Shown here: positions 35,078-42,789 of the stretch, piece by piece
Layout of the letters: each line of letters starts with the position of its first letter
How positions within the stretch are numbered: position 1 is the stretch's first letter
Origin: an uncultured Actinomycetaceae bacterium
Lineage (GTDB): Bacteria > Actinomycetota > Actinomycetes > Actinomycetales > Actinomycetaceae
Direction of reading: 5' to 3'
Assembly: GCA_902464405.1 (NCBI GenBank)
Contig: CABQJD010000001.1
Span: 186,001-250,000 of the forward strand
DNA length: 64,000 nt
Position numbers and translations under genes: made by a program
The notes under the pieces: model-generated
The model's input: the letters and a program-made list of their open reading frames with translations, nothing else
The model's database searches: none
Told to the model about the DNA's origin: nothing

Positions 35078-35533
35078 TTATCGCAGTTTTTCAAACCACT
35101 GCTTTAGATGCTTTTCGCACTCTTTTCCTAATATTCCGCCAATCACTTCCACGTGATGAGGAAGGCGCGAATCTCGTAATACGTCTCGCACAGATCCACC
35201 AGCTCCAGCTTTTGGATCCCATGCGCCGAAAATAACGCGAGAAATTCTGGCATTGAGAATAGCTCCAGCGCACATTGTGCATGGCTCTAAATTGACGACG
35301 AGCGTACAGCCGCTTAAATTCCATGATCCGCGAGCTGCGGCAGCTTCACGCAAAGCATTTATCTCGGCGTGCCCTGCAGGATCGCCGTCACGTTCACGAG
35401 TGTTAAAACCTTCTGCGATGACGCGCCCACTTGCGTCACACACAAGAGCGCCGATAGGTACATCTGAGCAGCTTTCAGCTATTTCCCCTAAAGCAAGTGT
35501 GCGCCGAATAAGTGCCTCTTCCTTTTCGTGCAT
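35078..35533 (-). CDS. tadA: tRNA-specific adenosine deaminase
   Basis: Converts A34 to inosine in tRNA-Arg(ACG), a gene present at 58621 in this window. 151 residues of the cytidine/deoxycytidylate deaminase fold: zinc His in GHAEINALREA, catalytic Glu in the same motif, and zinc Cys pair in LEPCTMCAGA. Start 35533 is chosen because TATACT lies six bases upstream (leaderless) and the N-terminus MHEKEEALIRRTLALG fits the family; an ATG 63 bases upstream does not. Confidence 0.95.
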   Translation of the reverse strand: MHEKEEALIRRTLALGEIAESCSDVPIGALVCDASGRVIAEGFNTRERDGDPAGHAEINALREAAAARGSWNLSGCTLVVNLEPCTMCAGAILNARISRVIFGAWDPKAGAGGSVRDVLRDSRLPHHVEVIGGILGKECEKHLKQWFEKLR

Positions 35534-35539
35534 ACCCGT

Positions 35540-35545
35540 AGTATA
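35540..35545 (-). promoter_or_regulatory. -10 element TATACT for a leaderless tadA mRNA
   Basis: On the minus strand, TATACT, six bases (ACGGGT), then ATG 35533. There is no ribosome site. Confidence 0.7.
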
Positions 35546-35676
35546 TCTGCTGAAGTTGCTATTTCGGTTTGCTATTTTGCTTTGCTGCGTCTTCACTTCC
35601 AGCTTGCGTGGATTTCTTACTTTTTATTTCCCTTGAGTACATCTGCGTATATCTGCCTCTTTATGCCCAGCTGCGG

Positions 35677-35682
35677 TACATT
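35677..35682 (+). promoter_or_regulatory. -10 element TACATT for a leaderless upp mRNA
   Basis: TACATT, six bases (AGAAGC, nearly the same as at serS), then ATG 35689. There is no ribosome site. Confidence 0.7.
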
Positions 35683-35688
35683 AGAAGC

Positions 35689-36327
35689 ATGAAACTTCAG
35701 GTGATTAACCACCCGCTTGTGGCTCACAAGCTCACGGTGTTGCGCGACGAAAATACTCCATCTCCGATTTTCCGCCAGTTGGTGGAAGAGCTGATTATGC
35801 TCGAATCATATGAGGCGACTCGCGATCTTGCAGCTCAGCCGCACGAAATCGTCACGCCCGTTGCACCTATGGTTGGCACGCGTATTGCCAGCCCGCGCCC
35901 GATTGTGGTGCCAATTATTCGCGCAGGGCTGGGTATGCTCGAAGGCATGAGCAGGCTGATGCCGTTTGCGGAAATTGGTTTCCTAGGTATGAAGCGTGAC
36001 GAAGAAACGCTCGATGTGGTCACGTATGCGAATCGTTTGCCCGATGATCTTTCTGGCAGGCAGTGCTTCGTGCTCGATCCTATGCTTGCCACAGGGCATA
36101 CGCTTGTGGCTGCTATCGATTACCTGCTTGAGCGAGGTGCGCGTGACGTTACCGCAATCTGTATTCTTGCAGCTCCAGAAGGTCTGGAAACTCTTGAGAA
36201 GCATATTGGTGAGCGTGCGAACGTGAAGATCGTGGTTGCTGCTGTAGATGATCATCTCAACGAGCACGGCTATATTGTGCCAGGGTTGGGTGATGCTGGC
36301 GATCGTCTTTATGGCATCGTCGATTGA
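35689..36327 (+). CDS. upp: Uracil phosphoribosyltransferase
   Basis: Salvages uracil to UMP with PRPP. 212 residues, the family's usual length. MKLQVINHPLVAHKLTVLRD opens the protein, PIIRAGLGMLEGM and KRDEETLDVVTY follow, and the PRPP-binding loop is VLDPMLATGHTL. The C-terminal uracil-binding GLGDAGDRLYG is intact. The start is set by the leaderless promoter directly upstream. Confidence 0.97.
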   Translation: MKLQVINHPLVAHKLTVLRDENTPSPIFRQLVEELIMLESYEATRDLAAQPHEIVTPVAPMVGTRIASPRPIVVPIIRAGLGMLEGMSRLMPFAEIGFLGMKRDEETLDVVTYANRLPDDLSGRQCFVLDPMLATGHTLVAAIDYLLERGARDVTAICILAAPEGLETLEKHIGERANVKIVVAAVDDHLNEHGYIVPGLGDAGDRLYGIVD

Positions 36328-36423
36328 TTGTGTGCGCGCCATCGCAGGCGTGTGTTTTCATGCCTTTAGTGTTGTGTGAGAATGATGTTGTGTGTGCGGC
36401 GTGGGCTGAAGCGCGTGTAAATA

Positions 36424-36645
36424 TCAGCGATTTCGCCACCAACGTAAGAAAATCACGATAACGCCAAGAGCCATAATCACGAAGCCTGCATAGCGTATAA
36501 ATTCAACCATACTAGGATCGGGTGTAGCGTGCGCTGCATATGCTGCGGCACGCTCAATAGCTGGGGAATGAATCGCCAAGCCATGAATCGATGCAGCGCA
36601 GGCGGGGATTCCCGCTATGATAGTTTCGAACATTGAAATACTCAT
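36424..36645 (-). CDS. Small membrane protein, function unknown
   Basis: 73 residues. The first 45 are moderately hydrophobic with Ala and His, and a clear transmembrane helix (about 50-68, YAGFVIMALGVIVIFLRW) ends in a basic tail WWRNR. The sequence TACACT-GGAGTAG-ATG can be read either as a leaderless promoter or as a close GGAG ribosome site. It is divergent from the DUF5926 gene. I recognise no family. Confidence 0.55.
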   Translation of the reverse strand: MSISMFETIIAGIPACAASIHGLAIHSPAIERAAAYAAHATPDPSMVEFIRYAGFVIMALGVIVIFLRWWRNR

Positions 36646-36652
36646 CTACTCC

Positions 36653-36658
36653 AGTGTA
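36653..36658 (-). promoter_or_regulatory. -10 element TACACT upstream of the 73-residue membrane protein
   Basis: On the minus strand, TACACT, seven bases (GGAGTAG), then ATG 36645. The seven bases also contain GGAG, so leaderless and leadered readings are both open. Confidence 0.45.
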
Positions 36659-36685
36659 CGGGAGTAACGACCAAGGAGAAACGCG

Positions 36686-37555
36686 ATGGGCAAAGCTAGC
36701 CGCCGCAAGAATAAGGAAGCGAAAGCTCAAGCGCCAAAACGTGCGCGCGTTAATTACGTAGATCGCCCATTTGAAGGGCTTCCATTTGAACGCGAGCTTG
36801 TGGCTATGCGCGAAATTTTGCCGAGTGCCACTCTTGCTGTGCGAACAAATAAGAAGTACGGTGAGCGTGATGTTTTATTGGTGACGATGCTTCCAGAGAT
36901 GGTTGGGGCGCTGCGCCGCAGTGACGGTGTGCTGATGGTGGCTGTCCGCGTAGTTCTTAATTCGGGAGATGCGTCGCTCGATATTGCTGACCGTATCGTC
37001 AAAGCATTGGATCTAGATGATGGGCAGACGCTCACCCAGGTCGATTTGCCAGAGCCTGGAACTCGCCTTGAAGACGTATTGGATCTTGGCGTAGAAGCAG
37101 AGTTCAACGTTTATAATGATTTGAATTTCTGGATTGCAGAAAAAGAACGCGAAAACCCTGATATTGCTGCTGCGATTGATGCTGCTCGTGAGCAGATTAT
37201 TCCGATGGCGCAGGTGGAAGGCGTCCTAGGTGCATTTTGGGCGCGTATGCAGCGTGAGTTTGTGCGATGGATTCGTATCGAAAATGAAGACGCCGTGCTT
37301 GCTGCCTTAGCTCGTCTGCAAAACCGCCGTGAATTGACGTTTGACGGTGCGCGATTCGTCGGAGCTTTTCGGGCGGCTGGGCTTTTGATTCCAGTGTTCG
37401 AGCTGGAACGCGGAGCTGAAGCGGAAGAATTGGCGGCGCCGATGGCGGCTTTCGATAAGGTACTGACGGCAGAAATTGCTAGCGATGCGCCGCTGACCCC
37501 TGAAGAGCGCCGAGCAAAGGCTGGGATTGTTTCTCGGCAAGTCACACTGCGTTAA
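36686..37555 (+). CDS. DUF5926-family actinobacterial protein
   Basis: 289 residues with a very basic N-terminus (GKASRRKNKEAKAQAPKRAR), then RPFEGLPFERELVAMREILPSATL, a pattern I associate with the actinobacterial DUF5926 family. No enzyme motif is visible; the rest is mixed alpha/beta and acidic (DVLDLGVEAEFNVYNDLNFW). An AAGGAG site lies seven bases before the ATG. The role is unknown. Confidence 0.75.
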   Translation: MGKASRRKNKEAKAQAPKRARVNYVDRPFEGLPFERELVAMREILPSATLAVRTNKKYGERDVLLVTMLPEMVGALRRSDGVLMVAVRVVLNSGDASLDIADRIVKALDLDDGQTLTQVDLPEPGTRLEDVLDLGVEAEFNVYNDLNFWIAEKERENPDIAAAIDAAREQIIPMAQVEGVLGAFWARMQREFVRWIRIENEDAVLAALARLQNRRELTFDGARFVGAFRAAGLLIPVFELERGAEAEELAAPMAAFDKVLTAEIASDAPLTPEERRAKAGIVSRQVTLR

Positions 37556-37852
37556 TGTATGAGCGATGCGAGTTTGCATACAGATATGATAGGAGCATCC
37601 GAGTGTCTGCCAGAGGCGGCTTTAGCTCAGGTGTATCACCTTGATCGGTAATAATCCCGCTAACTTCATTAGCGAGTAACCGAACCCTGCTACGGTTTTA
37701 GCGGTTTGGGTCTGAAATACTGTAAGTAGTTGAAAACGAGAGCCGAAAAAAGTGGCGAAACAACTGGATAAACATGCGTTTAGGAAGCGCTCAAATGGCT
37801 GGAGGCTGTTGCGTATGTATTCCTTATTAGTAGTGTTTTGCTAGCTATGAAA
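37556..37852. other. Intergenic, no gene seen
   Basis: About 300 bases with no supported frame. The segment GGCTTTAGCTCAGG near 37617 resembles the 5' half of a tRNA D-arm, but no acceptor or anticodon stem follows. Confidence 0.55.
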
Positions 37853-37892
37853 AATTGGGGAGCTAGATTTTATTGTTCTAGCTCCCCAAATT
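37853..37892. terminator. Strong bidirectional terminator
   Basis: AATTGGGGAGCTAG pairs with CTAGCTCCCCAAATT around an 11-base loop, flanked by an A run on the left and a T-containing sequence on the right. It separates the DUF5926 gene from the converging 77-residue membrane protein gene. Confidence 0.8.
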
Positions 37893-37912
37893 GTTATATT
37901 GAGTAGTTCGCG

Positions 37913-38146
37913 TTATTTAATGATTCCTTTCTCGCGATATTTGCGTTGTGTCCAACGGTTCCATACGAGCAGCAAGCCTAGCCCGATATAGGTGACGGCG
38001 ACTATCCCGATACTTAGCACGATGCGCAGTAACGTTGATTCTGCGTTGCTGATAGTGCTCCATGCACCCCAAATGATTACTGGAGATAAGGCAAGCGTCA
38101 GCACTGCAGCGACGCCCCATACGTGGGTATCGATCCAATTCTTCAC
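37913..38146 (-). CDS. Two-helix small membrane protein at the peptide locus
   Basis: 77 residues with two transmembrane helices (about 10-30 and 43-65) and a basic end (RWTQRKYREKGIIK). The start is GTG, with GGAA about nine bases upstream. It is transcribed away from the first secreted-peptide gene, and the paired palindromes at 38218-38260 lie between them, so both could be controlled together. Size and position suggest an immunity or accessory role, but this is inference only. Confidence 0.65.
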   Translation of the reverse strand: MKNWIDTHVWGVAAVLTLALSPVIIWGAWSTISNAESTLLRIVLSIGIVAVTYIGLGLLLVWNRWTQRKYREKGIIK

Positions 38147-38217
38147 GAGTTGTTTCCTTCCTTAAGGATGGTTGGCTAGGCGGACTTTTTCACGTTATCT
38201 GCTTTGCTGGGTATGCG

Positions 38218-38260
38218 ATACCGACGAATGTCGGTTACTTATACCGACATTCGTCGGTAT
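38218..38260. promoter_or_regulatory. Paired palindromic operators, copies 1 and 2
   Basis: Copy 1 (38218-38237) has ATACCGAC-GAAT-GTCGGT. Copy 2 (38241-38260) is ATACCGACATTCGTCGGTAT, the same sequence in the opposite orientation. Their centres are 23 bp apart, about two helical turns. They sit between the divergent 77-residue membrane protein gene and the first secreted-peptide gene. The same pair recurs at 40515-40557. The adjacent NarL-type regulator is the obvious candidate binder. Confidence 0.85.
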
Positions 38261-38334
38261 ACATACTGGGTGTAGTGTTCGTAGACTCGGAAAGTCAGTT
38301 ACCAAGGTTGTCTTGGAATGAAAGGAAAGAAAGA

Positions 38335-38553
38335 ATGCGTTGTGCAAGTCTTGTAGCAGGAATGAGCGTGTTAGCTTTTGCTCTGCCTGCAGCCCCAACC
38401 ACAATCACGCCTAACGTCAGTTCAGAGATGGAATCTTCCTTGAGCGTACACGTAGTCTCCAACGAGACTGTTGAGCCAGCCACTCGTGTTATTCCACTGA
38501 TATGCTCGTTCTTTCCGAATTTGCGTGGGTGTGAGGTGTATCGTCCACGTTAG
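38335..38553 (+). CDS. Secreted small peptide precursor 1
   Basis: 72 residues: signal peptide (about 1-20, LVAGMSVLAFALPAAP), then about 50 residues that are Ser/Val/Glu-rich and end in a two-cysteine segment (ICSFFPNLRGC) and a basic tail. The Cys pair could form a disulphide loop. AAAGGAAAG precedes ATG 38335; the 5' leader carries the operator pair. The histidine-kinase gene follows within about 20 bases. I recognise no family; a signal peptide or bacteriocin-like product is inferred. Confidence 0.7.
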   Translation: MRCASLVAGMSVLAFALPAAPTTITPNVSSEMESSLSVHVVSNETVEPATRVIPLICSFFPNLRGCEVYRPR

Positions 38554-38575
38554 ATGATCGATATAGTTGCTAGTG

Positions 38576-39745
38576 ATGCTGGATTATTTCTTCCCCCGTT
38601 ATATACGTTCGCGTGTGGCGCAGCCAGTACTGTTTGTCACCGCTACTGTCGCATTCATAGTTATTGATGCCCTTAGTGTTAGGTTTGGTATATACGCTTT
38701 CGATATCCGCCACGTGCTACCCATTATTGGTTTATCAATCCTGTTTGCTTTAGCTGGGTTTTTTCAGGTTTGTGAGTTCTTGTTTATTGTCTGCTATATC
38801 ACGGCAAATGCGTGTGACGTGATTGGCGGTTTTACAGCTCCTGGTTTCGGTATATCAATTGCGCTGGTATTCTGGCTGATGCGTTCTTGGATTGTTCCAG
38901 CTATTAGCGTGATGATAATAGACGCAGTAGTGTCGATAGCGGTCAGCGCCACACCTCAGTTACAGTTATTTAGCTCAATAATAGTCAGTTCTTTAACTTT
39001 AATAATTGGTCTAGCCTTGCGTTGGCAGAACTCTCGCCGAATTCTAGCTGAGATACAACAAGAACAAGCTCGTGACGCTGCGGCGCAAATCAAGCAGGAG
39101 TTGGCTCGTCAGCTCCATGATACGACAGCGAAAGATCTCGCTCATGTGGCAGTGCTTGCCCAAGATCTCAAGGTTCATCATCCTGATCTTGCCAGTGAAT
39201 TAGACGCGTTAATAAGCGTGGCAACGAGCGCCTCTCGGCGTATCCGACCGATGATTCTTTCTATCGACACAGCGGCACGCGAAACTTCGCTATTCGACGT
39301 GCTCATGCAGGTAACAGCCATGCTGAAAACCAGAAACATCATGTTAGAAACCAGCATTGCTGGCGATATCGATACTGTACTTGCGCGCCAACAACGCCTC
39401 GTAGCTGCTTTAGCTATCCGAGAGTGTGCCTCTAATATTCTTAAATATGCTCCCGCTGGCTCTGAGGCGAATCTTGAGATAGAAACGCACGCCACTCCTG
39501 GCATACTTACGATTTCCCTCAGCAACCAGATCGCTAGCCAGCCAGCTATTCCAAGTATGAGCAGCGGGTATGGGCTAGCAAACCTTAGCAATAAAATCAG
39601 ATCTGAAGGCGGCACAATTGATTCTAGCAATATTGGGCAGCAATGGGTGACCTACATAACCCTGCCCACGTATGTGCCCATGCCTGAAGAAAACATGAAA
39701 GCCACGCATGAAAATACGCTGGTAGAAAAGAAGGCAAAGGAATAA
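38576..39745 (+). CDS. Membrane histidine kinase of the peptide locus
   Basis: About 389 residues. Five to six hydrophobic helices (about 15-150) form a polytopic sensor without a large outside domain, as in peptide-sensing kinases. The HisKA_3 region reads QELARQLHDTTAKDLAHVAV (phospho-acceptor His), and the HATPase has ECASNILKYAPAG and SSGYGLANLSNKI. The start is unclear: ATG 38576 or TTG 38567, neither with a strong ribosome site, so translation may be coupled to the peptide gene. The regulator gene starts four bases after the stop. Confidence 0.88.
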   Translation: MLDYFFPRYIRSRVAQPVLFVTATVAFIVIDALSVRFGIYAFDIRHVLPIIGLSILFALAGFFQVCEFLFIVCYITANACDVIGGFTAPGFGISIALVFWLMRSWIVPAISVMIIDAVVSIAVSATPQLQLFSSIIVSSLTLIIGLALRWQNSRRILAEIQQEQARDAAAQIKQELARQLHDTTAKDLAHVAVLAQDLKVHHPDLASELDALISVATSASRRIRPMILSIDTAARETSLFDVLMQVTAMLKTRNIMLETSIAGDIDTVLARQQRLVAALAIRECASNILKYAPAGSEANLEIETHATPGILTISLSNQIASQPAIPSMSSGYGLANLSNKIRSEGGTIDSSNIGQQWVTYITLPTYVPMPEENMKATHENTLVEKKAKE

Positions 39746-39749
39746 CACT

Positions 39750-40415
39750 ATGGAAAACGAGATTAGAATTCTACTTGCCGATGATGACTCGATCATTCGT
39801 GAGGGGCTAGCGAGCCTGCTTAATCACCAAGATGGTTTGAATGTGGTAGCGACCGCTTCTAACGGTGCGCAAGTGTTTGGTCAGCTCCTTCTCCATCGAG
39901 TAGACGTCGTTCTCTTAGACGTGGATATGCCTGTGATGAGCGGGATAGAAGCCGCTCGGCGTATCAGCGAAGAATACCCAGCTATGACAATTATTATGCT
40001 CACTGCGTTCGAGCATGAAGAATCTCTCGGGCAAGCTATCGGAGCTGGTGTGCGTGGATTCCTCACTAAAGACATTCTCGCGCCAGAACTCGCCGAGCTG
40101 ATTCGCAAAGCCTATAGCGGGCAGCGCGTCATGGCGCCACGCCCAACCGAAATACTCACCACAGCGTACGGGCATATACAGCACAACAAAGAAGAGTACA
40201 AAGATTTTATTGCAGCAGTAGACGCGCTACCGAGCCGCTTACGCCCTGTATTCCAGCTACTCTTGAAAGCCCTCGCAAACAAAAACATTGCCCGGCAAAC
40301 TAAACTCAGCGAAGCTACGATCCGCTCATACGTCTCCGAAATACTCGAACGCACTGGATGTACTACGCGCGGAGAACTAGCCATCACTGCCATCAAAGCA
40401 GGAATCACCAAATAA
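39750..40415 (+). CDS. NarL-family response regulator of the peptide locus
   Basis: 221 residues. Receiver domain with RILLADDDSIIREGLASLL, phospho-Asp in VVLLDVDMPVMSG, LTAFEHEESLG and FLTKDI (conserved Lys). The C-terminal helix-turn-helix reads KALANKNIARQTKLSEATIRSYVSEIL. It lacks the common acidic opening of the LuxR HTH, so it is a divergent member. AAAGGAA inside the kinase end serves as ribosome site. It is the likely binder of the four palindromes flanking the kinase-regulator pair, an inference from position. Confidence 0.9.
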   Translation: MENEIRILLADDDSIIREGLASLLNHQDGLNVVATASNGAQVFGQLLLHRVDVVLLDVDMPVMSGIEAARRISEEYPAMTIIMLTAFEHEESLGQAIGAGVRGFLTKDILAPELAELIRKAYSGQRVMAPRPTEILTTAYGHIQHNKEEYKDFIAAVDALPSRLRPVFQLLLKALANKNIARQTKLSEATIRSYVSEILERTGCTTRGELAITAIKAGITK

Positions 40416-40514
40416 GCCATTCACCACAACTAGATAAACATGGTGTATGGCGAGTGAGGGCTGTGTGTTTTTTAGTGGAATCTAGCACGTATAGTGCGAT
40501 CGTGCTATGTCTGT

Positions 40515-40557
40515 ATACCGACGAATGTCGGTATCGAATACCGATAAATATCGGTGT
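40515..40557. promoter_or_regulatory. Paired palindromic operators, copies 3 and 4
   Basis: Copy 3 (40515-40534) is ATACCGACGAATGTCGGTAT, perfectly symmetric in the outer 8 bases. Copy 4 (40538-40557), ATACCGATAAATATCGGTGT, is a weaker match. Centres are 23 bp apart, exactly as in the first pair. They precede the second secreted-peptide gene. A small CCACCA/TGGTGG hairpin lies at 40636-40651 just before its ribosome site. Confidence 0.85.
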
Positions 40558-40669
40558 TGTAGCTCTAGCAAGAAATGGTTAACTGGCAATGTCTCTAAGA
40601 GGAGATGGCAGCTCATATTCCTATGCTGCGTAATCCACCACCAGTGGTGGCATGATGAAAGGAACATTC

Positions 40670-40840
40670 ATGGTTAATAGATTCCACTGGAAAGCGTTTA
40701 CGGGATTAGCACTATCAATCGCATTAAGCATTAGCACAATAGGTATGGTGCAAGGCTTGGCTTTCGCTAATGAAGACCAAGGATCTACGGAACAACATGT
40801 AAGCTATGCCCGAACCGTAGCAGCAAAATGCAATCCGTGA
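40670..40840 (+). CDS. Secreted small peptide precursor 2
   Basis: 56 residues: a basic start, a long hydrophobic helix (about 10-30) and a cut site after GLAFA, leaving a mature peptide of about 22 residues that ends YARTVAAKCNP with one Cys. AAAGGA lies seven bases before ATG 40670. The membrane protein gene follows 10 bases downstream with its own GAGGAG site, so they form one unit. Peptides 1 and 2 share no obvious sequence but share operator layout. A copy of 45 bases of this gene recurs at 41488. Confidence 0.7.
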   Translation: MVNRFHWKAFTGLALSIALSISTIGMVQGLAFANEDQGSTEQHVSYARTVAAKCNP

Positions 40841-40850
40841 GGAGAAGTTA

Positions 40851-41234
40851 ATGATGAATTCTATTAGTGTCCGCATTTTTCTCACGGTTTGGCCTGCGTT
40901 TGTGTTTACTGCTTTAGCCCTCCCCCTGCCAGGAGTTCCGTTCGTTGTGGCTTTTGCGGTTCTTGTGAGCGCAGTCGTCTTGCTCGCTAAATCAAATCTT
41001 GACCTTCGTGCAGGGAAGGCGACAATCGGTTTATTGTGGTTGGTTTCTCTTGCGTGCTTGATTTACTTCTTTATCGCGTTTGGTGCTGGGGTAGATGCGA
41101 CTGATGTTGGTCGCCCAATTCCAGCATGGGCGAAGATGGACTGGATAGCGGCAGCGGTAGGTGTACTGGCTTTGATGAGTGCAACCATTGCTTTATGGTT
41201 ACCACCAAAAGCGCGAACAACTATGGCAGCTTGA
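40851..41234 (+). CDS. Four-helix membrane protein of the peptide locus
   Basis: 127 residues with four transmembrane helices (about 8-28, 30-47, 58-80, 97-117) and short loops. GAGGAG precedes the ATG pair at 40851/40854. Cotranscribed with peptide 2, it could give immunity, export or processing, but no motif supports any of these. I recognise no family. Confidence 0.75.
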   Translation: MMNSISVRIFLTVWPAFVFTALALPLPGVPFVVAFAVLVSAVVLLAKSNLDLRAGKATIGLLWLVSLACLIYFFIAFGAGVDATDVGRPIPAWAKMDWIAAAVGVLALMSATIALWLPPKARTTMAA

Positions 41235-41261
41235 AGAAGTATCACATAGCTTGTTTTGAGT

Positions 41262-41304
41262 AAGGGTGTGGGTATCTGCTGATCTGATAGATGTCCACAC
41301 CCTT
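41262..41304. terminator. Hairpin after the peptide-2 operon
   Basis: AAGGGTGTGG pairs with CCACACCCTT (10 bp) and an inner ATCT/AGAT adds a second stem. There is no strong U-tract, so it may be a weak terminator or mRNA end-stabiliser. Confidence 0.55.
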
Positions 41305-41582
41305 ATCTGAAAAAGAAAGGACTGCGCTTAGCGCAAGAGTACAATCCACTGGCAATAAACCTTAGCTATTCACTATCGCAGACAGATATTGAAATCGAAC
41401 ACTTATTACAAGACCTAACATCTAATGATATTAAAGTATTTGCTGCCTACTCGAATCTCTTTTTTCTGAAGAGGAGGGTTTTCCTGCTTCCACTGGAAAG
41501 CGTTTACAGAATTAGCACTATCAATCGCGTTAAAGCGCATGGTAGCCGTGCGTACTTTAATGCGCGCAATGCTATTTTTTAG
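41283..41582 (+). pseudogene. Decayed reading frame downstream of the peptide locus
   Basis: A frame of about 100 codons is open from after TGA 41280 to TAG 41580 but has no ATG, GTG or TTG. Its first two thirds read like real protein (GLRLAQEYNPLAINLSYSLS, TDIEIEHLLQDLTSNDIKVF). The last third overlaps, in another frame, the copied piece of peptide gene 2. I infer a remnant of an accessory gene whose 5' end was lost by recombination. Confidence 0.5.
41488..41533 (+). repeat. Partial copy of the peptide-2 gene
   Basis: About 46 bases match 40682-40727 with three differences (TTCCACTGGAAAGCGTTTAC is identical in both). It corresponds to codons for FHWKAFTGLALSIAL of the signal peptide. The start codon and ribosome-site context of the source are not copied. 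Confidence 0.85.
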
Positions 41583-41680
41583 ATGTGTACCAAGAAGCTG
41601 AGGTGTGATGCAGAAGAAAAACAGATCGCAGATTATTAAAAATCTACGATCTGAAAAATATATTGATTTTAGAGTCTGAG

Positions 41681-42283
41681 TTAATTATTTTGCTGCGGTT
41701 GCTGTGAATTTTGTATATTTGCCTGCTGCATTTGTTGTAGTTGCATCTGCTGTAATTGCGTTTGCATGAGGCGCGCAGACATTGCTTCATCGTGACGAGT
41801 GGCTTCAAGATCAGCAAACACGCGATTTTGAAGGTCTTTAGCAAATTTTTGAAGTGCGTCTTTTTCTAATATTGAAACAGTTACACTCGTTGTTCCTCCT
41901 GCGTGATTCACAACGTTTAATGAAGCAGGAAAGCTCATTGCAAGTAAGATACCTGCAATGAGGAGAAGAATCACTGCTGATGGCAGTGATGAACTAATGC
42001 TGGATAAGCCGAGGATTAAAAAGAGAAGTCCGATGAGTAGTCGCGCGAGTTTTAATTTAGTAGAAGTATTTACAGATGCAATTGATTTGAGTGGAATCGT
42101 ATTTTCATCAGCTCCAAGTGGAATAAGACCTAAAAGTGTATTTGGTACTTTGTAAACTAGGCGGGTAGAGGAACACATTAATTCACCCTTGAGGTATGGA
42201 GTAAGTAAAGAAGGTGAAACTTTTACGCCAGATACATTATTTTCTCCAGGTGCTAGCATAAATGAAGTTGCGTAGTCAGCCAT
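41681..42283 (-). CDS. PH-like membrane-associated protein with Gln-rich tail
   Basis: 200 residues. The N-terminal part (about 10-75) has the shape of a bacterial PH/GRAM-type domain (YLKGELMCSSTRLVYKVPNTLLG, IPLKSIASVN). Two adjacent hydrophobic helices (about 80-120) follow, then a strand-rich part and a C-terminal tail where Gln and Met alternate (QTQLQQMQLQQMQQ). AGGAG lies six bases before the ATG. Function unknown. Confidence 0.65.
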   Translation of the reverse strand: MADYATSFMLAPGENNVSGVKVSPSLLTPYLKGELMCSSTRLVYKVPNTLLGLIPLGADENTIPLKSIASVNTSTKLKLARLLIGLLFLILGLSSISSSLPSAVILLLIAGILLAMSFPASLNVVNHAGGTTSVTVSILEKDALQKFAKDLQNRVFADLEATRHDEAMSARLMQTQLQQMQLQQMQQANIQNSQQPQQNN

Positions 42284-42457
42284 TTTTTCTCCTATGCGCG
42301 AAAGGTGTTGAGTCGAATTGATGTGCGTTTGATTCGAATCAACTTTTCATGTTTTAAGCCGAACCTATTTGTTATGTCTGTAGATTCTGGAGAAGATTCT
42401 ATAGCGGGGGGGTGAAGTCAAGGTTTTGGATAATATCACCTAAACAGGATTACTATG

Positions 42458-42533
42458 TGGAGCCCCCTATCGGACTCGAACCGATGACCGCTCGCTTACA
42501 AGGCGAGTGCTCTACCAACTGAGCTAAAGAGGC
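42458..42533 (-). tRNA. tRNA-Thr (anticodon TGT)
   Basis: On the minus strand, acceptor GCCTCTT/AGGGGGC (two G-T pairs), D-arm GCTCAGTTGGTAGAGC, anticodon loop CTTGTAA giving TGT, T-arm GGTTCGAGTCC, discriminator T and an encoded CCA. Confidence 0.95.
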
Positions 42534-42789
42534 GTATGCTCGTTTGCATGAATCCCGTGCATAATCAGCACAGGATTCATACGAATACGAACTGCTTTTC
42601 CAATAATGCCAGAATAGATGCGCTTACGCCAACTCACAGCGCTTTGCGTATTCTTATCTGTTTGGGTATCTCACTTCCGTATCTCATTATTTTCACATTC
42701 GCTCGTGTGTGCCTGCGCTATACAAGTTCTATGAGCGTGCGTGATGCATCTAAGGCAGATTCACATTTACGGGCTTCATATATTCCTAA

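Noticed and set aside
37617..37720. Possible tRNA or tRNA remnant (GGCTTTAGCTCAGG)
   Set aside because: Only a D-arm-like piece is present; no anticodon or T-arm follows at proper distances.
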